Positions 1-8,857 are shown, numbered from the stretch's first letter. The stretch: DNA of 64,000 nt from Janthinobacterium violaceinigrum (GCF_009208555.1 NZ_WFLI01000003.1:124001-188000), one strand, 5' to 3'. Translations and numbers: made by a program. The notes: generated from the letters alone by a model not told the origin.

Positions 1-134
1 TTAAGCAGCTCTCTCTTGAGCCCGGCAGGAGTCTCTGCAGGGCAGGGAATAGGCAGGTCAGCCCTATCTTATCGTTGGATCAGGCAGCTATGAGATCGCG
101 TACCAGGAGCCTGACAGCGCACCTAGGCTCCTGC
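1..134. repeat. Partial copy of composite dispersed repeat (second half)
   Basis: This stretch shares ordered blocks with 5440-5690, 7255-7480 and 11780-12005: a 'ggagtctctgc-gggcaggg' block, a 'tcgttggatcag' block and a 'gagatcgc-accaggagcctg' block. The similarity stops near 134, just before the IS66-like fragment. It is non-coding in all frames I checked. Its origin is unknown; the diverged copies bordering gene modules suggest a decayed mobile element. Confidence 0.6.
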
Positions 135-189
135 TGGTAGCAAAGGCTGAATCAGCGCCCGCAGGTAGTCAGGAAGAAGTGCTTTGGCC

Positions 190-425
190 ATGTGATCGGC
201 TCCCGAAAACGATGTCAGGTGAATTTGACCTGCATCGCGGCCGTTTGTTTCTCTGGAATACATTTTGTCAGGCGCTTTTATTCGCTGATCGGCATAGCCA
301 AGCTGAACGGGATCGATCCCGACGCTTGGTTGCTCCCTGTGCTGGCGCACATCGGTGATCACCCCGTCAACCGCGTGGACGAGTTCCTGCCATGGCATTT
401 CCTTCGGCATTCAAACCTTGCCTGA
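190..425 (+). pseudogene. IS66-family transposase (TnpC) C-terminal remnant
   Basis: The frame reads YSLIGIAKLNGIDPDAW and then HIGDHPVNRVDEFLPWH. This is the highly conserved C-terminus of IS66 TnpC proteins (YSLIETAKLNGLDPEAY...HPINRIDELLPW). Only about 60 conserved residues remain of a normal 500-residue protein, and upstream frames are broken, so it is a relic. The right end near 478-488 (gacgcttat) resembles the IS66 terminal GACGCTTAC and abuts the stop codon of the next gene. Confidence 0.75.
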
Positions 426-484
426 CCAACACCCGCCTCCCAATGCCTGGTGAATGACTTTTCAAGACGGTTATGGTCCGACGC

Positions 485-955
485 TTATACGACGGAAAGG
501 ACCGCCGGATCCCCAGAACGCCAGACGTTGTCGACAGTGGTCCGCGTGATGACCCAGACGTCGTCGCTTCTTTTTAGCTCAACATCGTAGCGGTTCTTCA
601 TCAGATAGTGGCGAGTCGGATCTTGCCGTGGGACATGCTGGGCCTCTACGAGCACATCCAATCGCGCTGTGTCGCCGTCGATGGTGACACGTGGGTTGGT
701 CACGGAGTGAGTCGTATCCAACGTCGCGAGAGAGGCGGTGAGGGCAGCAACGATATAGTCTCTACCCTCAATCACCGGATATTCAAACCCGGCCTTGGCG
801 GCAGCTGGGCGAAAGTCCGAAATGGCATTTTCTGCCAGTGCGGACGATAGCAGGTTCTTGTCTCGAAGGTCGATGCCAGCGGCGAACCGGTACAGGGTAT
901 CGACTACCGCAAGCCGGTCTGCGACCTCGTTGGCAAGTGATGGTGACATGGTCAT
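485..955 (-). CDS. SnoaL-like (NTF2 fold) protein
   Basis: A 156-residue protein whose pattern (ADRLAVVDTLYRFAAGIDLRD near the N-terminus, then H-S-V-T-N-P-R-V and HYLMKNRYDVELKR) matches SnoaL_4-type NTF2-fold proteins. These act as small polyketide cyclases, dehydratases or isomerases, or simply bind ligands; the substrate here cannot be told. I chose the ATG at 955, preceded by AAAGGAATTACTT; an in-frame ATG at 1033 would add 26 unrelated residues. It is the last gene of the minus-strand operon starting at 3527, and its stop lies against an IS66-like end. Confidence 0.75.
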   Translation of the reverse strand: MTMSPSLANEVADRLAVVDTLYRFAAGIDLRDKNLLSSALAENAISDFRPAAAKAGFEYPVIEGRDYIVAALTASLATLDTTHSVTNPRVTIDGDTARLDVLVEAQHVPRQDPTRHYLMKNRYDVELKRSDDVWVITRTTVDNVWRSGDPAVLSVV

Positions 956-1048
956 AAGTAATTCCTTTGCTGAACCGGCGGCTTGCGAAATGCAGCCAGT
1001 CCCGGCATCGGCACCCTTGAAGGCGCCAATCATTGTTTTCTCTAATGG

Positions 1049-1375
1049 TTACTCGAGATCGGCGTCGATGCGTTCGATCAGACCGGCGGCGTTGGCCTGG
1101 ATTCGGAGCGACCCAATCTCGTGGCCAAAGGTGCCGGTGAAGTCAACGCGAGCAAGCGCCACCAGGTTGTGTGGTTGCTCTAGCGACATCAGCTTGCTCG
1201 TGGTGCTATAACCAACGAAGAATTGTTCGAGGTAGCGACGAATACCTTCGATGCCGGCGAAAGCACTGCCAACCGAAACGTCTTCAATGACCGCATCGGG
1301 CGTGAAAAGAGCCAACGTTCCCTCGACGTCAAAGGCATTGGCGAGTCGTATAAATTGATTAACCAGCTTTTCCAT
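1049..1375 (-). CDS. SnoaL-like nuclear transport factor 2 family protein
   Basis: A 108-residue NTF2-fold protein: MEKLVNQFIRLANAFDVEG, then a cone-shaped pocket segment with LALFTPDAVIEDVSVG, typical of SnoaL domains. The start at 1375 has a strong GAGGA site 6 nt upstream. It sits 10 nt after the saccharopine dehydrogenase-like gene and 93 nt before a second SnoaL gene, so one transcript carries two paralogous folds. They may form a heterodimer or act on successive steps; this is inference. Confidence 0.8.
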   Translation of the reverse strand: MEKLVNQFIRLANAFDVEGTLALFTPDAVIEDVSVGSAFAGIEGIRRYLEQFFVGYSTTSKLMSLEQPHNLVALARVDFTGTFGHEIGSLRIQANAAGLIERIDADLE

Positions 1376-1385
1376 GGAGTCCTCC

Positions 1386-2369
1386 TCAAGCATCGACGAT
1401 CGTGGTGTCGGCAATGGTCTCGGCAAAACCATTGCCGAAAAGCATGGCGGGGGTTTGAAAACCAGAACGGTGCTCGCCGGCAAGAACGCGCCTTCCTGCC
1501 TCGGCGGCAGCGGTAGCGGTGAACGTGTAGCCGTTGACCGTGTCAAGCATCGAGCGGACAACACTGCCATCTGAACTGGTGACCTCGGCGACGGCCTGAT
1601 AACGATGGTCCAGCCGTTCCTGCGCACTCGGCCCATCCGGCAGTGCCGAGAGATCACCTTGAGGGAATCCGTCACCGGTAACGTGGACGAACGTCTCAAT
1701 GTCAGGAATGCCAGTTGATTTCCAGATCGTAATCAGATCGGGAAGGGTAACCTGAAAGCAATCCACTGCCCCCTTGCCAAAGTCGAGTTTTCGGACCGTT
1801 CCGTGCGGCCGCACAACCAGCCCTCCGCGGTGGCGCGCAAGCGTCTCGGCGGTGACGCTGCCCATGGCGCTGACGGCCGAGCCTCGCGACAAGCCACCTG
1901 ATACATGCATGGCCACTTGAATGCTCGATGGATGATTTGCCTTTGCGACGGCGTGTCCGGCAAGGCAGCCGAGCATGGCCACGCTGCCGCCACTGCCCGG
2001 CAGTAGCATCACACCTGCGGCTTTAGCCTCGCCGTCGAGCATTTCGGCCAGACGATAGCTGTCAAGTTCTGCGGCGACGTCAAGATAGTGCACGCCTTGG
2101 CGGATACAGGCTTTCATCAGGACATTGGCGGTCCTTGCGAACGGACCTGCGCAATTGAGGAGGACACCGACATCGCCGAGTGATGAATCAACCACTGCGG
2201 TGTCTTCGAGTGCGAAGACCCGGTACTCCAGGCTGAGCATCGCGGACATTGAAACGAGCATCGCCTCATTACGTCCAGCAAGGATGAGCGGCGTTTCAGC
2301 CGCTGCGGCGTACTGCGCCGCCATGCGGCCGGTGTAGCCGGTCGCGCCATAAATCATTAATTTCTTCAT
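1386..2369 (-). CDS. Saccharopine dehydrogenase-like NAD(P)-binding oxidoreductase
   Basis: A 327-residue protein starting MKKLMIYGATGYTGR, a Rossmann GxxGxxG motif (residues 8-13) typical of the Sccpdh_NADP family, which includes trans-acting enoyl reductases and homospermidine-synthase relatives. LILAGRN follows as the cofactor-binding strand, and LLNCAGPF, the hallmark of this family, appears near residue 75. The ATG at 2369 is 1 nt from the stop of the upstream VOC gene, so translation is likely coupled. Reaction and substrate unknown. True lysine-pathway saccharopine dehydrogenase is longer, so I do not assign that role. Confidence 0.8.
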   Translation of the reverse strand: MKKLMIYGATGYTGRMAAQYAAAAETPLILAGRNEAMLVSMSAMLSLEYRVFALEDTAVVDSSLGDVGVLLNCAGPFARTANVLMKACIRQGVHYLDVAAELDSYRLAEMLDGEAKAAGVMLLPGSGGSVAMLGCLAGHAVAKANHPSSIQVAMHVSGGLSRGSAVSAMGSVTAETLARHRGGLVVRPHGTVRKLDFGKGAVDCFQVTLPDLITIWKSTGIPDIETFVHVTGDGFPQGDLSALPDGPSAQERLDHRYQAVAEVTSSDGSVVRSMLDTVNGYTFTATAAAEAGRRVLAGEHRSGFQTPAMLFGNGFAETIADTTIVDA

Positions 2370-2370
2370 A

Positions 2371-2766
2371 TCAGTGCTGCCATTCTTTGTAGACGAATTC
2401 CAGGCTATAGCCATCCGGGTCGCGTACCTGCGCGGCGTAATAGCGTGGGTCATAGTGCAACTGCGGTCCGGGCGGATGGATTTCGGTGGCGCCGGCGGCC
2501 ATCGCCGCCGCAAAGGCCGCGTCGACCATGCGCTGGCTATCGGCGACGAAGCCCACATGGGCGGCGCGGCCATCCACCGTACCTTCGCGCAGCCAGAAGA
2601 ACACGCGGCCGTTGGCGCCGAAACCCTTCAGGTCCGGGTGGCCTGCCGGGCCTTGGCGGCCGTCGTAGTCAAGCGCATGGGCAATGCCCAGCGGCGCCAG
2701 TGCTTTTTCGTAAAAGGCAATCGAGCGAGCGATATCGCTGACGCAGATAAAAACGTGATCGAGCAT
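2371..2766 (-). CDS. VOC family (glyoxalase/bleomycin resistance) protein
   Basis: A 131-residue single-domain vicinal oxygen chelate protein. MLDHVFICVSDIARSIAFYE and the C-terminal VRDPDGYSLEFV are the two beta-alpha-beta-beta-beta module signatures. Candidate metal ligands are His4 and the Glu of LEFV. Enzymes of this superfamily isomerise, epimerise or cleave, or act as antibiotic-binding proteins; which applies here is open. The start at 2766 has AAGGAG 8 nt upstream. Second gene of the operon. Confidence 0.85.
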   Translation of the reverse strand: MLDHVFICVSDIARSIAFYEKALAPLGIAHALDYDGRQGPAGHPDLKGFGANGRVFFWLREGTVDGRAAHVGFVADSQRMVDAAFAAAMAAGATEIHPPGPQLHYDPRYYAAQVRDPDGYSLEFVYKEWQH

Positions 2767-2783
2767 GATGCGTTCTCCTTGAT

Positions 2784-3527
2784 TCAGATGATGTAGCCAC
2801 CCGCGACTTCGATGTTCTGAGCATTGATCCAGCGGTTCTCATTGGACAGCAAGCTGGCGATAACGCCTCCGACTTCTTCCGGCTCACCGACCCGGCCGAG
2901 CGCCGTTTGGTCCGCCAGCATAGCCTCGAATTCCGGTGTCAGTCCGCCGCCCAGCTCAGTGCGGATCGCACCCGGCGCGATCGAGTTGGCCCGAATGCGG
3001 CGCGCGCCAAATTCCTTGGCCATGTAGCGCGTAAGCACCTCCAAACCACCCTTGAAAGCGGCATACGGCGCCACGCCCGCCGTAGCCACCCGGCTCGTTG
3101 CGCTGGTGACGTTGACCACGTGGCCGCCGTCCTCGATGAGCGGCAGCAGCGCCTGAGTCAGGAAAAACGGCCCCTTGAGGTGGATGTTGAACAGACCGTC
3201 GAACTGTGCCTCGGTGACCTCAGCGATCGGCGCATACAGCCCGTGGCCGGCGTTGTTGACAAGGAAGTCGAAGCTGTTTCGGTCCCAGACGGCGGCCAGC
3301 TGGCCAGATAACGCCTGGCGGAAATCGGCGAACGATTGGCTGTTGCCAACGTCCAGCTTCAGCGCAACCGCCTTTCCGCCCGTCCCGGTGATGGCTTGCA
3401 CGACCGCTTCCGCCTTTTCCGGATTGCTGTTGTAAGTGACGACCACGCCCATGCCGCGCTTGGCGCATTCCAGTGCAGTGCTGGCGCCGATACCACGGCT
3501 GCTGCCCGTCACGATGACAATCTTCAT
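2784..3527 (-). CDS. SDR family oxidoreductase
   Basis: A 247-residue classical short-chain dehydrogenase. TGSSRGIG at residues 8-15 binds the cofactor, VNNAGHG is the NNAG motif, and the catalytic tetrad includes the Ser of NVTSATS and YAAFK (YxxxK). It should reduce or oxidise a carbonyl/alcohol with NAD(P)H. The start at 3527 is preceded by CTGGAGGAATCGA; the in-frame extension upstream has no ribosome site. It is the first gene of the operon running to 485 and is divergent from an AraC-type regulator 133 nt away. Confidence 0.88.
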   Translation of the reverse strand: MKIVIVTGSSRGIGASTALECAKRGMGVVVTYNSNPEKAEAVVQAITGTGGKAVALKLDVGNSQSFADFRQALSGQLAAVWDRNSFDFLVNNAGHGLYAPIAEVTEAQFDGLFNIHLKGPFFLTQALLPLIEDGGHVVNVTSATSRVATAGVAPYAAFKGGLEVLTRYMAKEFGARRIRANSIAPGAIRTELGGGLTPEFEAMLADQTALGRVGEPEEVGGVIASLLSNENRWINAQNIEVAGGYII

Positions 3528-3660
3528 TCGATTCCTCCAGTAGATTAGTGAGATCCATGGTAAGACTGCCGCCAGCAACGGACTCACCCGATCCTCCTCA
3601 AAACTTGCCTATTTCTGCTTTCCCATTGCATCTGGGGATGGCCCCTGTTAGGGTTTCAAC

Positions 3661-4548
3661 ATGGAACAGCAAATGCAAGAATTGAGAGCACTGGCCGCAG
3701 GGGCCGAGAATCGCCGCACCGAAACCGGCATCCCACGTGTCGCTATGGTGCAGGGCGAGATTCCGGAGCATCTGCTTGCTGCTGTTTACGATCCAATGGT
3801 CAACTTGATACTGACGGGATCGAAAACGATGACGATTGGCGACCGCACTTTTCATTATGATCCGGCCACCTACTTTGTCATGTCAGTGGATCTCCCTGCC
3901 GTGGGGGCTGTACATCCTGCCGCGACAGGCGAACCGTATCTGGCTGTCAGCTTGACGCTTGATCCCGCTATCGTCGCTGCGCTTATCCGTGACTTGCCTG
4001 TACAAGTATGCAGCACGATGTTGGGTTCAGGATTCTCGGTTGCGCCGGTCAATGGGGAGCTGCTCGACGCGTGGATCCGTATGCTGCGCCTAATGGAACG
4101 GCCGGACGAGATAGCAGTGCTCGCTCCTGCTTATGAGCGTGAGATATTGTTTCGTGTGCTTCAGGGGCCTCTCGGTTGGATGCTACGAGACATTGCATCG
4201 CCTGACACGGCACTTGCACGTATTAGCGTGGCAATCAACTGGATACGCCGTAACTTTACCGAACAGATAAAGGTGGAGGCACTCGCTGAGATGGCGGCGT
4301 TCAGCGTTTCGGCATTCCATCGCCATTTTAAAGCGGTGACGGCATTGAGTCCGTTACAGTATCAAAAACGCATCCGTTTGTTACACGCGCGTTCACAACT
4401 GATCTCCGGCCAAGGCAGCGCGACTTCGATCGCGTTCAGTGTCGGCTACGAGAGCCCTAATCAGTTCAGCCGGGAATATGCTCGCTTGTTCGGCCTGCCA
4501 CCTTCTCGAGACCTTGTGAAAGCCACTCGAGAGCTGCGGGGGGAATAG
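3661..4548 (+). CDS. AraC family transcriptional regulator (AraC_N type)
   Basis: A 295-residue regulator. Residues about 20-175 form the AraC_N domain (IPRVAMVQGEIPEHLLAAVYDP, then the YFVMSVDLPAVG strand), and residues about 190-290 hold two helix-turn-helix motifs ending in SVGYESPNQFSREYARLFG, the standard AraC signature. Divergent from the SDR operon across 133 nt, it is the natural candidate to control it, probably in response to an aldehyde or ketone, since YqhC-like AraC_N regulators respond to such compounds (inference). Confidence 0.88.
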   Translation: MEQQMQELRALAAGAENRRTETGIPRVAMVQGEIPEHLLAAVYDPMVNLILTGSKTMTIGDRTFHYDPATYFVMSVDLPAVGAVHPAATGEPYLAVSLTLDPAIVAALIRDLPVQVCSTMLGSGFSVAPVNGELLDAWIRMLRLMERPDEIAVLAPAYEREILFRVLQGPLGWMLRDIASPDTALARISVAINWIRRNFTEQIKVEALAEMAAFSVSAFHRHFKAVTALSPLQYQKRIRLLHARSQLISGQGSATSIAFSVGYESPNQFSREYARLFGLPPSRDLVKATRELRGE

Positions 4549-4947
4549 TAATCGAGCCAACACCCCTGGACGGTTCGCAAGCTTGGTCTATCAGGTGGTG
4601 ATTTAAAATTGCTCTCACCAGGCGGTTAGTCTGGCACCAGCCATTTGAAGGCCGGATCAATACGGTGCTGGGCTGACGCTTTCGGTTAAGCGGCCATGGC
4701 AAGCTTCTGTTTTGGCGTGATACCGTCAGGTGCCATGGCGCGCGGGCCGTGATGGTAACGCCACCGCCAGCGTGCAAAGTCCCCGATCTGGCCGAGCGCA
4801 CGAAGCAGATGATGGGCTAGTTTATCGTAACCAACTGTGCTGCTATAGCGCTTATAAGCAGGTGTTCCTTAGCGGCTGCCTCGGCCAGATACGACATCCC
4901 TCACCATTCATTGCGGTGGAGCAAGGTCAAACTTTGTACCGCATGGC
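4549..4947. other. Gene-free stretch with a degenerate coding fragment
   Basis: No intact gene is visible. On the minus strand, 4872-4686 reads about 60 sense codons ending in a stop and containing RWRWRYHHGPRAMAPDGITP, with no start, no ribosome site and a stop just upstream. It looks like the tail of a larger protein, but I do not recognise the family. Confidence 0.4.
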
Positions 4948-5208
4948 TCAACAATCAATTCGCAGACATTCGTTTGCTATGCCAAGCGCAAGCAGATTAT
5001 CAACGCCTTCTTGGTCGTCACAGTCAATTAATAGTTCGCCTGAATCGAGCACATCAATGATTGGAATCGTCATTTCAAATGTGGCGCTGAACTGGATACA
5101 GAGCGACATTCCCGGTGAAACGGACCCTGTCTGTAGCGAGCCTCGAACAATAGCCGCGTGTTGATTATCATAATTTTCAATCGAGGTGCAATGAAACTGG
5201 AGACTCAT
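4948..5208 (-). CDS. Small beta-rich hypothetical protein, EF-Tu domain II-like
   Basis: An 86-residue protein. The order FHCTSIENYDN, IVRGSLQTGSVSPGMSL, TIPIIDVLDSG, LLIDCDDQEGVDNLLAL, IANECLRI follows the layout of translation-factor domain II barrels (FxIxxVFxIxGRGxVVxGxIxxGxIxxGD). It has no GTPase domain. The start at 5208 has only a weak site (AAAAGG). It stands alone between a degenerate stretch and a composite repeat. Such orphan proteins occur as single genes of unknown function; the similarity is by eye and uncertain. Confidence 0.55.
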   Translation of the reverse strand: MSLQFHCTSIENYDNQHAAIVRGSLQTGSVSPGMSLCIQFSATFEMTIPIIDVLDSGELLIDCDDQEGVDNLLALGIANECLRIDC

Positions 5209-5253
5209 AAGGCCTTTTGAAGATAAACATCAGTAACGCGAAGGGCAGCTACT

Positions 5254-5690
5254 TGCTGCGGACTCAATCGATCAACGCAACACTTTAACTTAAATGCATC
5301 GTGGCATCATAAAAATGATACGAAAGAGAACTCGAATCGATTGCGCCGCCGCACGCGAAACCCGAGATTGCCGTCACAAGGCGTTTTGCGAGGGGAACAT
5401 CGCTAATGCAGTAACCCACCGAAGCCCAAGCGACTCTTGCTTAAGCGCTGCCGGAGTCTCTGCCGGGCAGGGGATAGACATGTCAGACTCGATCTCGTCG
5501 TTGGATCAGCCAGCTACGAGTTTCGCACACCATGTGCTAGGCAGGGCGCCCGGGCTACTTATGCGATCCATCGGATTCTCATCTTCCAAGAACTATGGAT
5601 CAGGAGAGTAAGCTACTGGCAGCGCCTCAGAGCACTAATCGGCTTCGTCCGCTTCCTCCCCAAAGCGGACGTCGTCGACATCAAGCTCGG
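5254..5690. repeat. Composite dispersed repeat, full copy
   Basis: First half (5254-5440) begins 'tgcggactcaatcgatcaac' and matches 7081-7255 and 9861-9977. Second half (5440-5690) matches 7255-7480 and 11780-12005 and contains 'atggatcaggagagtaagct'. It ends with an inverted repeat, gtccgctt/aagcggac at 5647-5670, related to the short repeats of the gene array at 12-17 kb. Read on the minus strand, the first half keeps a frame with KLKCCVDRL shared among copies, so it may derive from a protein-coding element. Confidence 0.7.
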
Positions 5691-5700
5691 CGATGTCAAG

Positions 5701-6087
5701 TCATATCCAGACATCATTCTGGGCCGTTTTCTCCCCGCCCTCGTGCCCCGTATTCAAAATGCCTCGTGGTTCGATCATCATCAATTTAGCTTCGCCCTGT
5801 GCAGCAGTTCTGTGCTCCACGCCACGTGGCACCACGTATAACTCCCCCGCATTCACATGGACGCAGCCTTCTGGCAAATCGATACGCAAAATACCTTCCA
5901 GCACAAGAAACGCCTCGTCGGTCTCCGGGTGAGAGTGCCATATGAATTCGCCTTCGATCCGCACAACCTTAATTTGGTAGTCGTTCATTTCCGCGACAAC
6001 TCTAGGACTCCACTGCTGTTCAATAAGCGAAGCTTTTTGCGCCAGGTTGACGGGGAGCGATGCGTGTTGGTGACGGGTTTCAGACAT
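5701..6087 (-). CDS. Cupin domain-containing protein
   Basis: A 128-residue single cupin. Motif 1 is FIWHSHPETDEAFLVLEG with two His and a Glu ligand, and motif 2 is GELYVVPRGVEHRT with the third His. All expected metal ligands are present, so it can bind a divalent metal. Small cupins of this type are dioxygenases, isomerases or ligand-binding proteins; the substrate is not deducible. It lies 71 nt downstream of an AraC gene on the same strand, and the pair is enclosed by two composite repeats. Confidence 0.85.
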   Translation of the reverse strand: MSETRHQHASLPVNLAQKASLIEQQWSPRVVAEMNDYQIKVVRIEGEFIWHSHPETDEAFLVLEGILRIDLPEGCVHVNAGELYVVPRGVEHRTAAQGEAKLMMIEPRGILNTGHEGGEKTAQNDVWI

Positions 6088-6158
6088 GATAAAGCCTCAG
6101 TAGTTGAAGTTATCATGGTATCGAACTGGGAACCGCAGGTCTTGTACGATCCTGCAAG

Positions 6159-6980
6159 TTAGCGTGCGGCACGCAAGCGTTCCAACCAACGTACAGGCGA
6201 TACGCCGTAGCAGCGCTTGAAGTGGCGGGTCATGTGGCTTTGATCGTGGAAGCCAGCAGCAAGCGTAGCATCAACCAGTTTGAATCCGGCCAGGAGTAGC
6301 CTGCGGAAGCGGTCCAATCGCCGTTGGGTCACGAAGCGGTAGGGGCTAGTGCCGTAGAGAGCCCTGAAATCTCGTGACAGGCTCCAGCGTTCACGCCCAC
6401 TGGCATGTTCGAGCATCTCCAGGGTAATGTTTAGGTGCAGATGTTCCATGATGAACGCCCTAGCACGTTCGGCTGAGCGGTAATCCAGGTGTGTCCGGCC
6501 AACGTGCTTGCCCCCGACGGCACGCAAAGCCATTGCTAGGTCATAGAGAGCATCTTGTTCCTCCAGCATTTCCAATGGTTTATCCACCGCCTGCACGAAG
6601 GCTTCGCTGGCATGGTACAGGCGTGGATCGTTCGAGAGCCCACCCGTGATAAAGGGCAAAGGTTGCCCACCCAGAATGTTCTGAATTAATGCAGGGTCAA
6701 CGTAAGCCATGCGGTAGCGAAAGCCTGACTCGGTACCAGCCATTCCGTCATGCAGTTCGTCAGGGTGAAGCGCGAGCGTGTTGCCAGGCACGCCATGGCA
6801 CAGCGATCCTTTGTAGTGAAAGCTCTGCACGCCAGCAAGAGTGCGACCAATCGAGTAGGTGTCGTGGCGGTGCGGGTCGTAGCCATGGCTGCCGAACCAC
6901 GCTTCGATACGTTCCACGCTGCCGGGTTGAGTGCTTCTGATTACCCAGTCGGTGACAGGCTGGTTTTGTTTTTTGTCCAT
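6159..6980 (-). CDS. AraC family transcriptional regulator (cupin-type sensor)
   Basis: A 273-residue regulator. The N-terminal half is an AraC-type cupin sensor (ARAFFGSHGYDPHRHDTYSIG-like segment, with HRHDTYSIG at about residues 37-45). The C-terminal 100 residues carry the double helix-turn-helix (LEMLEHASGRERWSLSRDFR, then ATLAAGFHDQSHMTRHFKR). I chose the ATG at 6980, preceded by GGAAAAGCACT. It is followed by the cupin gene on the same strand and may regulate it; autoregulation is also possible. Confidence 0.85.
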   Translation of the reverse strand: MDKKQNQPVTDWVIRSTQPGSVERIEAWFGSHGYDPHRHDTYSIGRTLAGVQSFHYKGSLCHGVPGNTLALHPDELHDGMAGTESGFRYRMAYVDPALIQNILGGQPLPFITGGLSNDPRLYHASEAFVQAVDKPLEMLEEQDALYDLAMALRAVGGKHVGRTHLDYRSAERARAFIMEHLHLNITLEMLEHASGRERWSLSRDFRALYGTSPYRFVTQRRLDRFRRLLLAGFKLVDATLAAGFHDQSHMTRHFKRCYGVSPVRWLERLRAAR

Positions 6981-7077
6981 AGTGCTTTTCCAGTATGGGC
7001 TACCAGTTGCGAGACGACTCCGGGGATTTACAATTACCAAGACTCCAATGCCCGCAGTCGGCTGCTGTCGTTGGCAG

Positions 7078-7480
7078 GATCCGCCTGCGGATTCAATCGA
7101 TCAACGCAACACTTTAATTTAAATGCATCGTTGCAGAACGGAAATGATGCGAAAGAAGAAGCGAATCAATGGCGCTGTGCCCCGCGGAACCCGAGATTAC
7201 CGTCGCAAGGCATTTTGCCACGGGAACGTTAATGCAGGAACCCGCCGAAGCTCAAGGAGCCAGTGCTAGCGCGCGGTAGGAGTCTTTGCGGGGCAGGGGA
7301 GGTAGACAGGCCAGACCCGATCTCGTCGTTGGCTCAGGCAGTGACGAGATCGCACACCAGGAGTTTGGCAGGACACCCAGACCCCAATGCGATCCATAGG
7401 TTTTTCATTTTGCAAGCACTATGGATCAGGAGAGCCTAAGCTACTGTCGGCGATTCAGTCCGAAAATGCCCGGTTCGCTC
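7078..7480. repeat. Composite dispersed repeat, full copy
   Basis: First half 7081-7255 ('tgcggattcaatcgatcaac' onward) and second half 7255-7480 (ggagtctttgc-ggggcaggg, tcgttggctcag, actatggatcaggagag) align in order with 5254-5690. No gene fits between the AraC start (6980) and the flavin monooxygenase stop (7539). The copy separates two regulator-enzyme modules. Confidence 0.7.
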
Positions 7481-7538
7481 AGTAGTGAGGCGTCTCGCGG
7501 CCGGAGACGCCATGCGGTGTCTACATTGGCACAGTCTT

Positions 7539-8762
7539 TCAGAGGCGGTACAGACTGCCGGAGCCAACGCTGTCCACCGGCGTGCCGTCCGTGCAGCCGG
7601 CCATCGGCAAACCCTGCGCCCATCCTGCTGCCAAGGCATGCACGTCACGCAAGGGATCGGACGCCTTGGCGCGTTCATTGCGAATGCGGCAGGTTTCAGG
7701 ATCAGTAGCGAACAGGCCGCGCGCGAAAACGCGACCCTGCTCGGCCAGCTTCGCGGTCTTCGGCCCGCGGATTTCGGCGAAGCGCAGCAAGGCTGCATCG
7801 AGGCAGCCGTCCGTCCCAACCAGACACCGCGCCAGATGCCAGGCGTCTTCCAGCGCCTGACAGGCGCCCTGGCCAGATGTCGGCAACGGCGCGTGCGCCG
7901 CATCCCCCACGAGCAGCACATTGGCCCGGCTCCACGTGTGCAGCGGCTCCAGGTCGTGCACGGCAATCAGTCGGATGGCATGCGCCGGTGTCGCCTGGAT
8001 GATGCGGGTGACAGGCTCGGGCCATCGCGCGAACAGATCCTCAATCTCCTTACGCATATCCGCTGCGGGCGAAGCCACCGGCAATGGCCGTGCCTGCGCC
8101 GCTGCCCAGTAGACCAAATCCGGCCGGACGGCCACGCAACCGAAGCGATCACCTGAACCCCAATAATCCTGAATCGCGATATCGTCCACCAGTGCACTCT
8201 CTGCCTGCGCCACACCCACCCAGTTCACAAAGCCCTGATAAACTGGCGTGTTGTCCCCCGCGACGAACCGGCGTGCCACCGAGTCCATGCGGCCATCGGC
8301 GCCGATCAGCAGATCCGGACGAATGTTTGCCCCGTTTTCGAACCGCGCCACGGCTTTGCCGCCAGCATCGAGGTCGATCGCCACTGCCCGATGTCCGAAT
8401 TCTACCGGGATCCCGGCCTGTGCCGCATGATCCAGCAGTACCGCCTGCAAGTCCCGGCGCAAAATCGTATGGGTCGGATGTCCCATCATCTGGTCCAGCA
8501 GCGCAATATCGATGCCCCCCAAAGAATTGCCTGCGGCATCCTGACGGTGCATTGCCACTGGCCGACCTGCCACTGCAGCGATGTCTTGCAGCAGCCCGAG
8601 TTCCTCTAGCACAAAGCCGGCGTTGGGCCAGAGCGTAACGCCAGCCCCCATCGTCGCAGGCCCCGTCCGGCGCTCATATACCCGGGGACTGTACCCCCGC
8701 TTGCTCAATGCAAGCGCCACGCTCAACCCTGCAATGCCGCCGCCAAGTATTCCGATTTCCAT
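7539..8762 (-). CDS. FAD-dependent aromatic monooxygenase (group A)
   Basis: A 407-residue flavoprotein hydroxylase of the FAD_binding_3 family. GGGIAGL (residues 7-13) binds the ADP of FAD, a DG-type motif (LLIGADGRMDSVARR) lies mid-protein, and the GD motif is LLVGDAAHAPLPTSGQGA. Length is normal for single-component hydroxylases of salicylate or hydroxybenzoate type; the substrate is unknown. The start at 8762 has AGGAGAG 8 nt upstream. It is divergent from a LysR gene, which probably activates it when the aromatic substrate is present. Confidence 0.87.
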   Translation of the reverse strand: MEIGILGGGIAGLSVALALSKRGYSPRVYERRTGPATMGAGVTLWPNAGFVLEELGLLQDIAAVAGRPVAMHRQDAAGNSLGGIDIALLDQMMGHPTHTILRRDLQAVLLDHAAQAGIPVEFGHRAVAIDLDAGGKAVARFENGANIRPDLLIGADGRMDSVARRFVAGDNTPVYQGFVNWVGVAQAESALVDDIAIQDYWGSGDRFGCVAVRPDLVYWAAAQARPLPVASPAADMRKEIEDLFARWPEPVTRIIQATPAHAIRLIAVHDLEPLHTWSRANVLLVGDAAHAPLPTSGQGACQALEDAWHLARCLVGTDGCLDAALLRFAEIRGPKTAKLAEQGRVFARGLFATDPETCRIRNERAKASDPLRDVHALAAGWAQGLPMAGCTDGTPVDSVGSGSLYRL

Positions 8763-8857
8763 GCTGAAGCTCTCCTATTCAATCCGTCCCGACGCGCCGC
8801 CGACGGCGATACATCGGACGAGACGGCATCTTAAATTCCGCCACTGTGGAGCACTAG

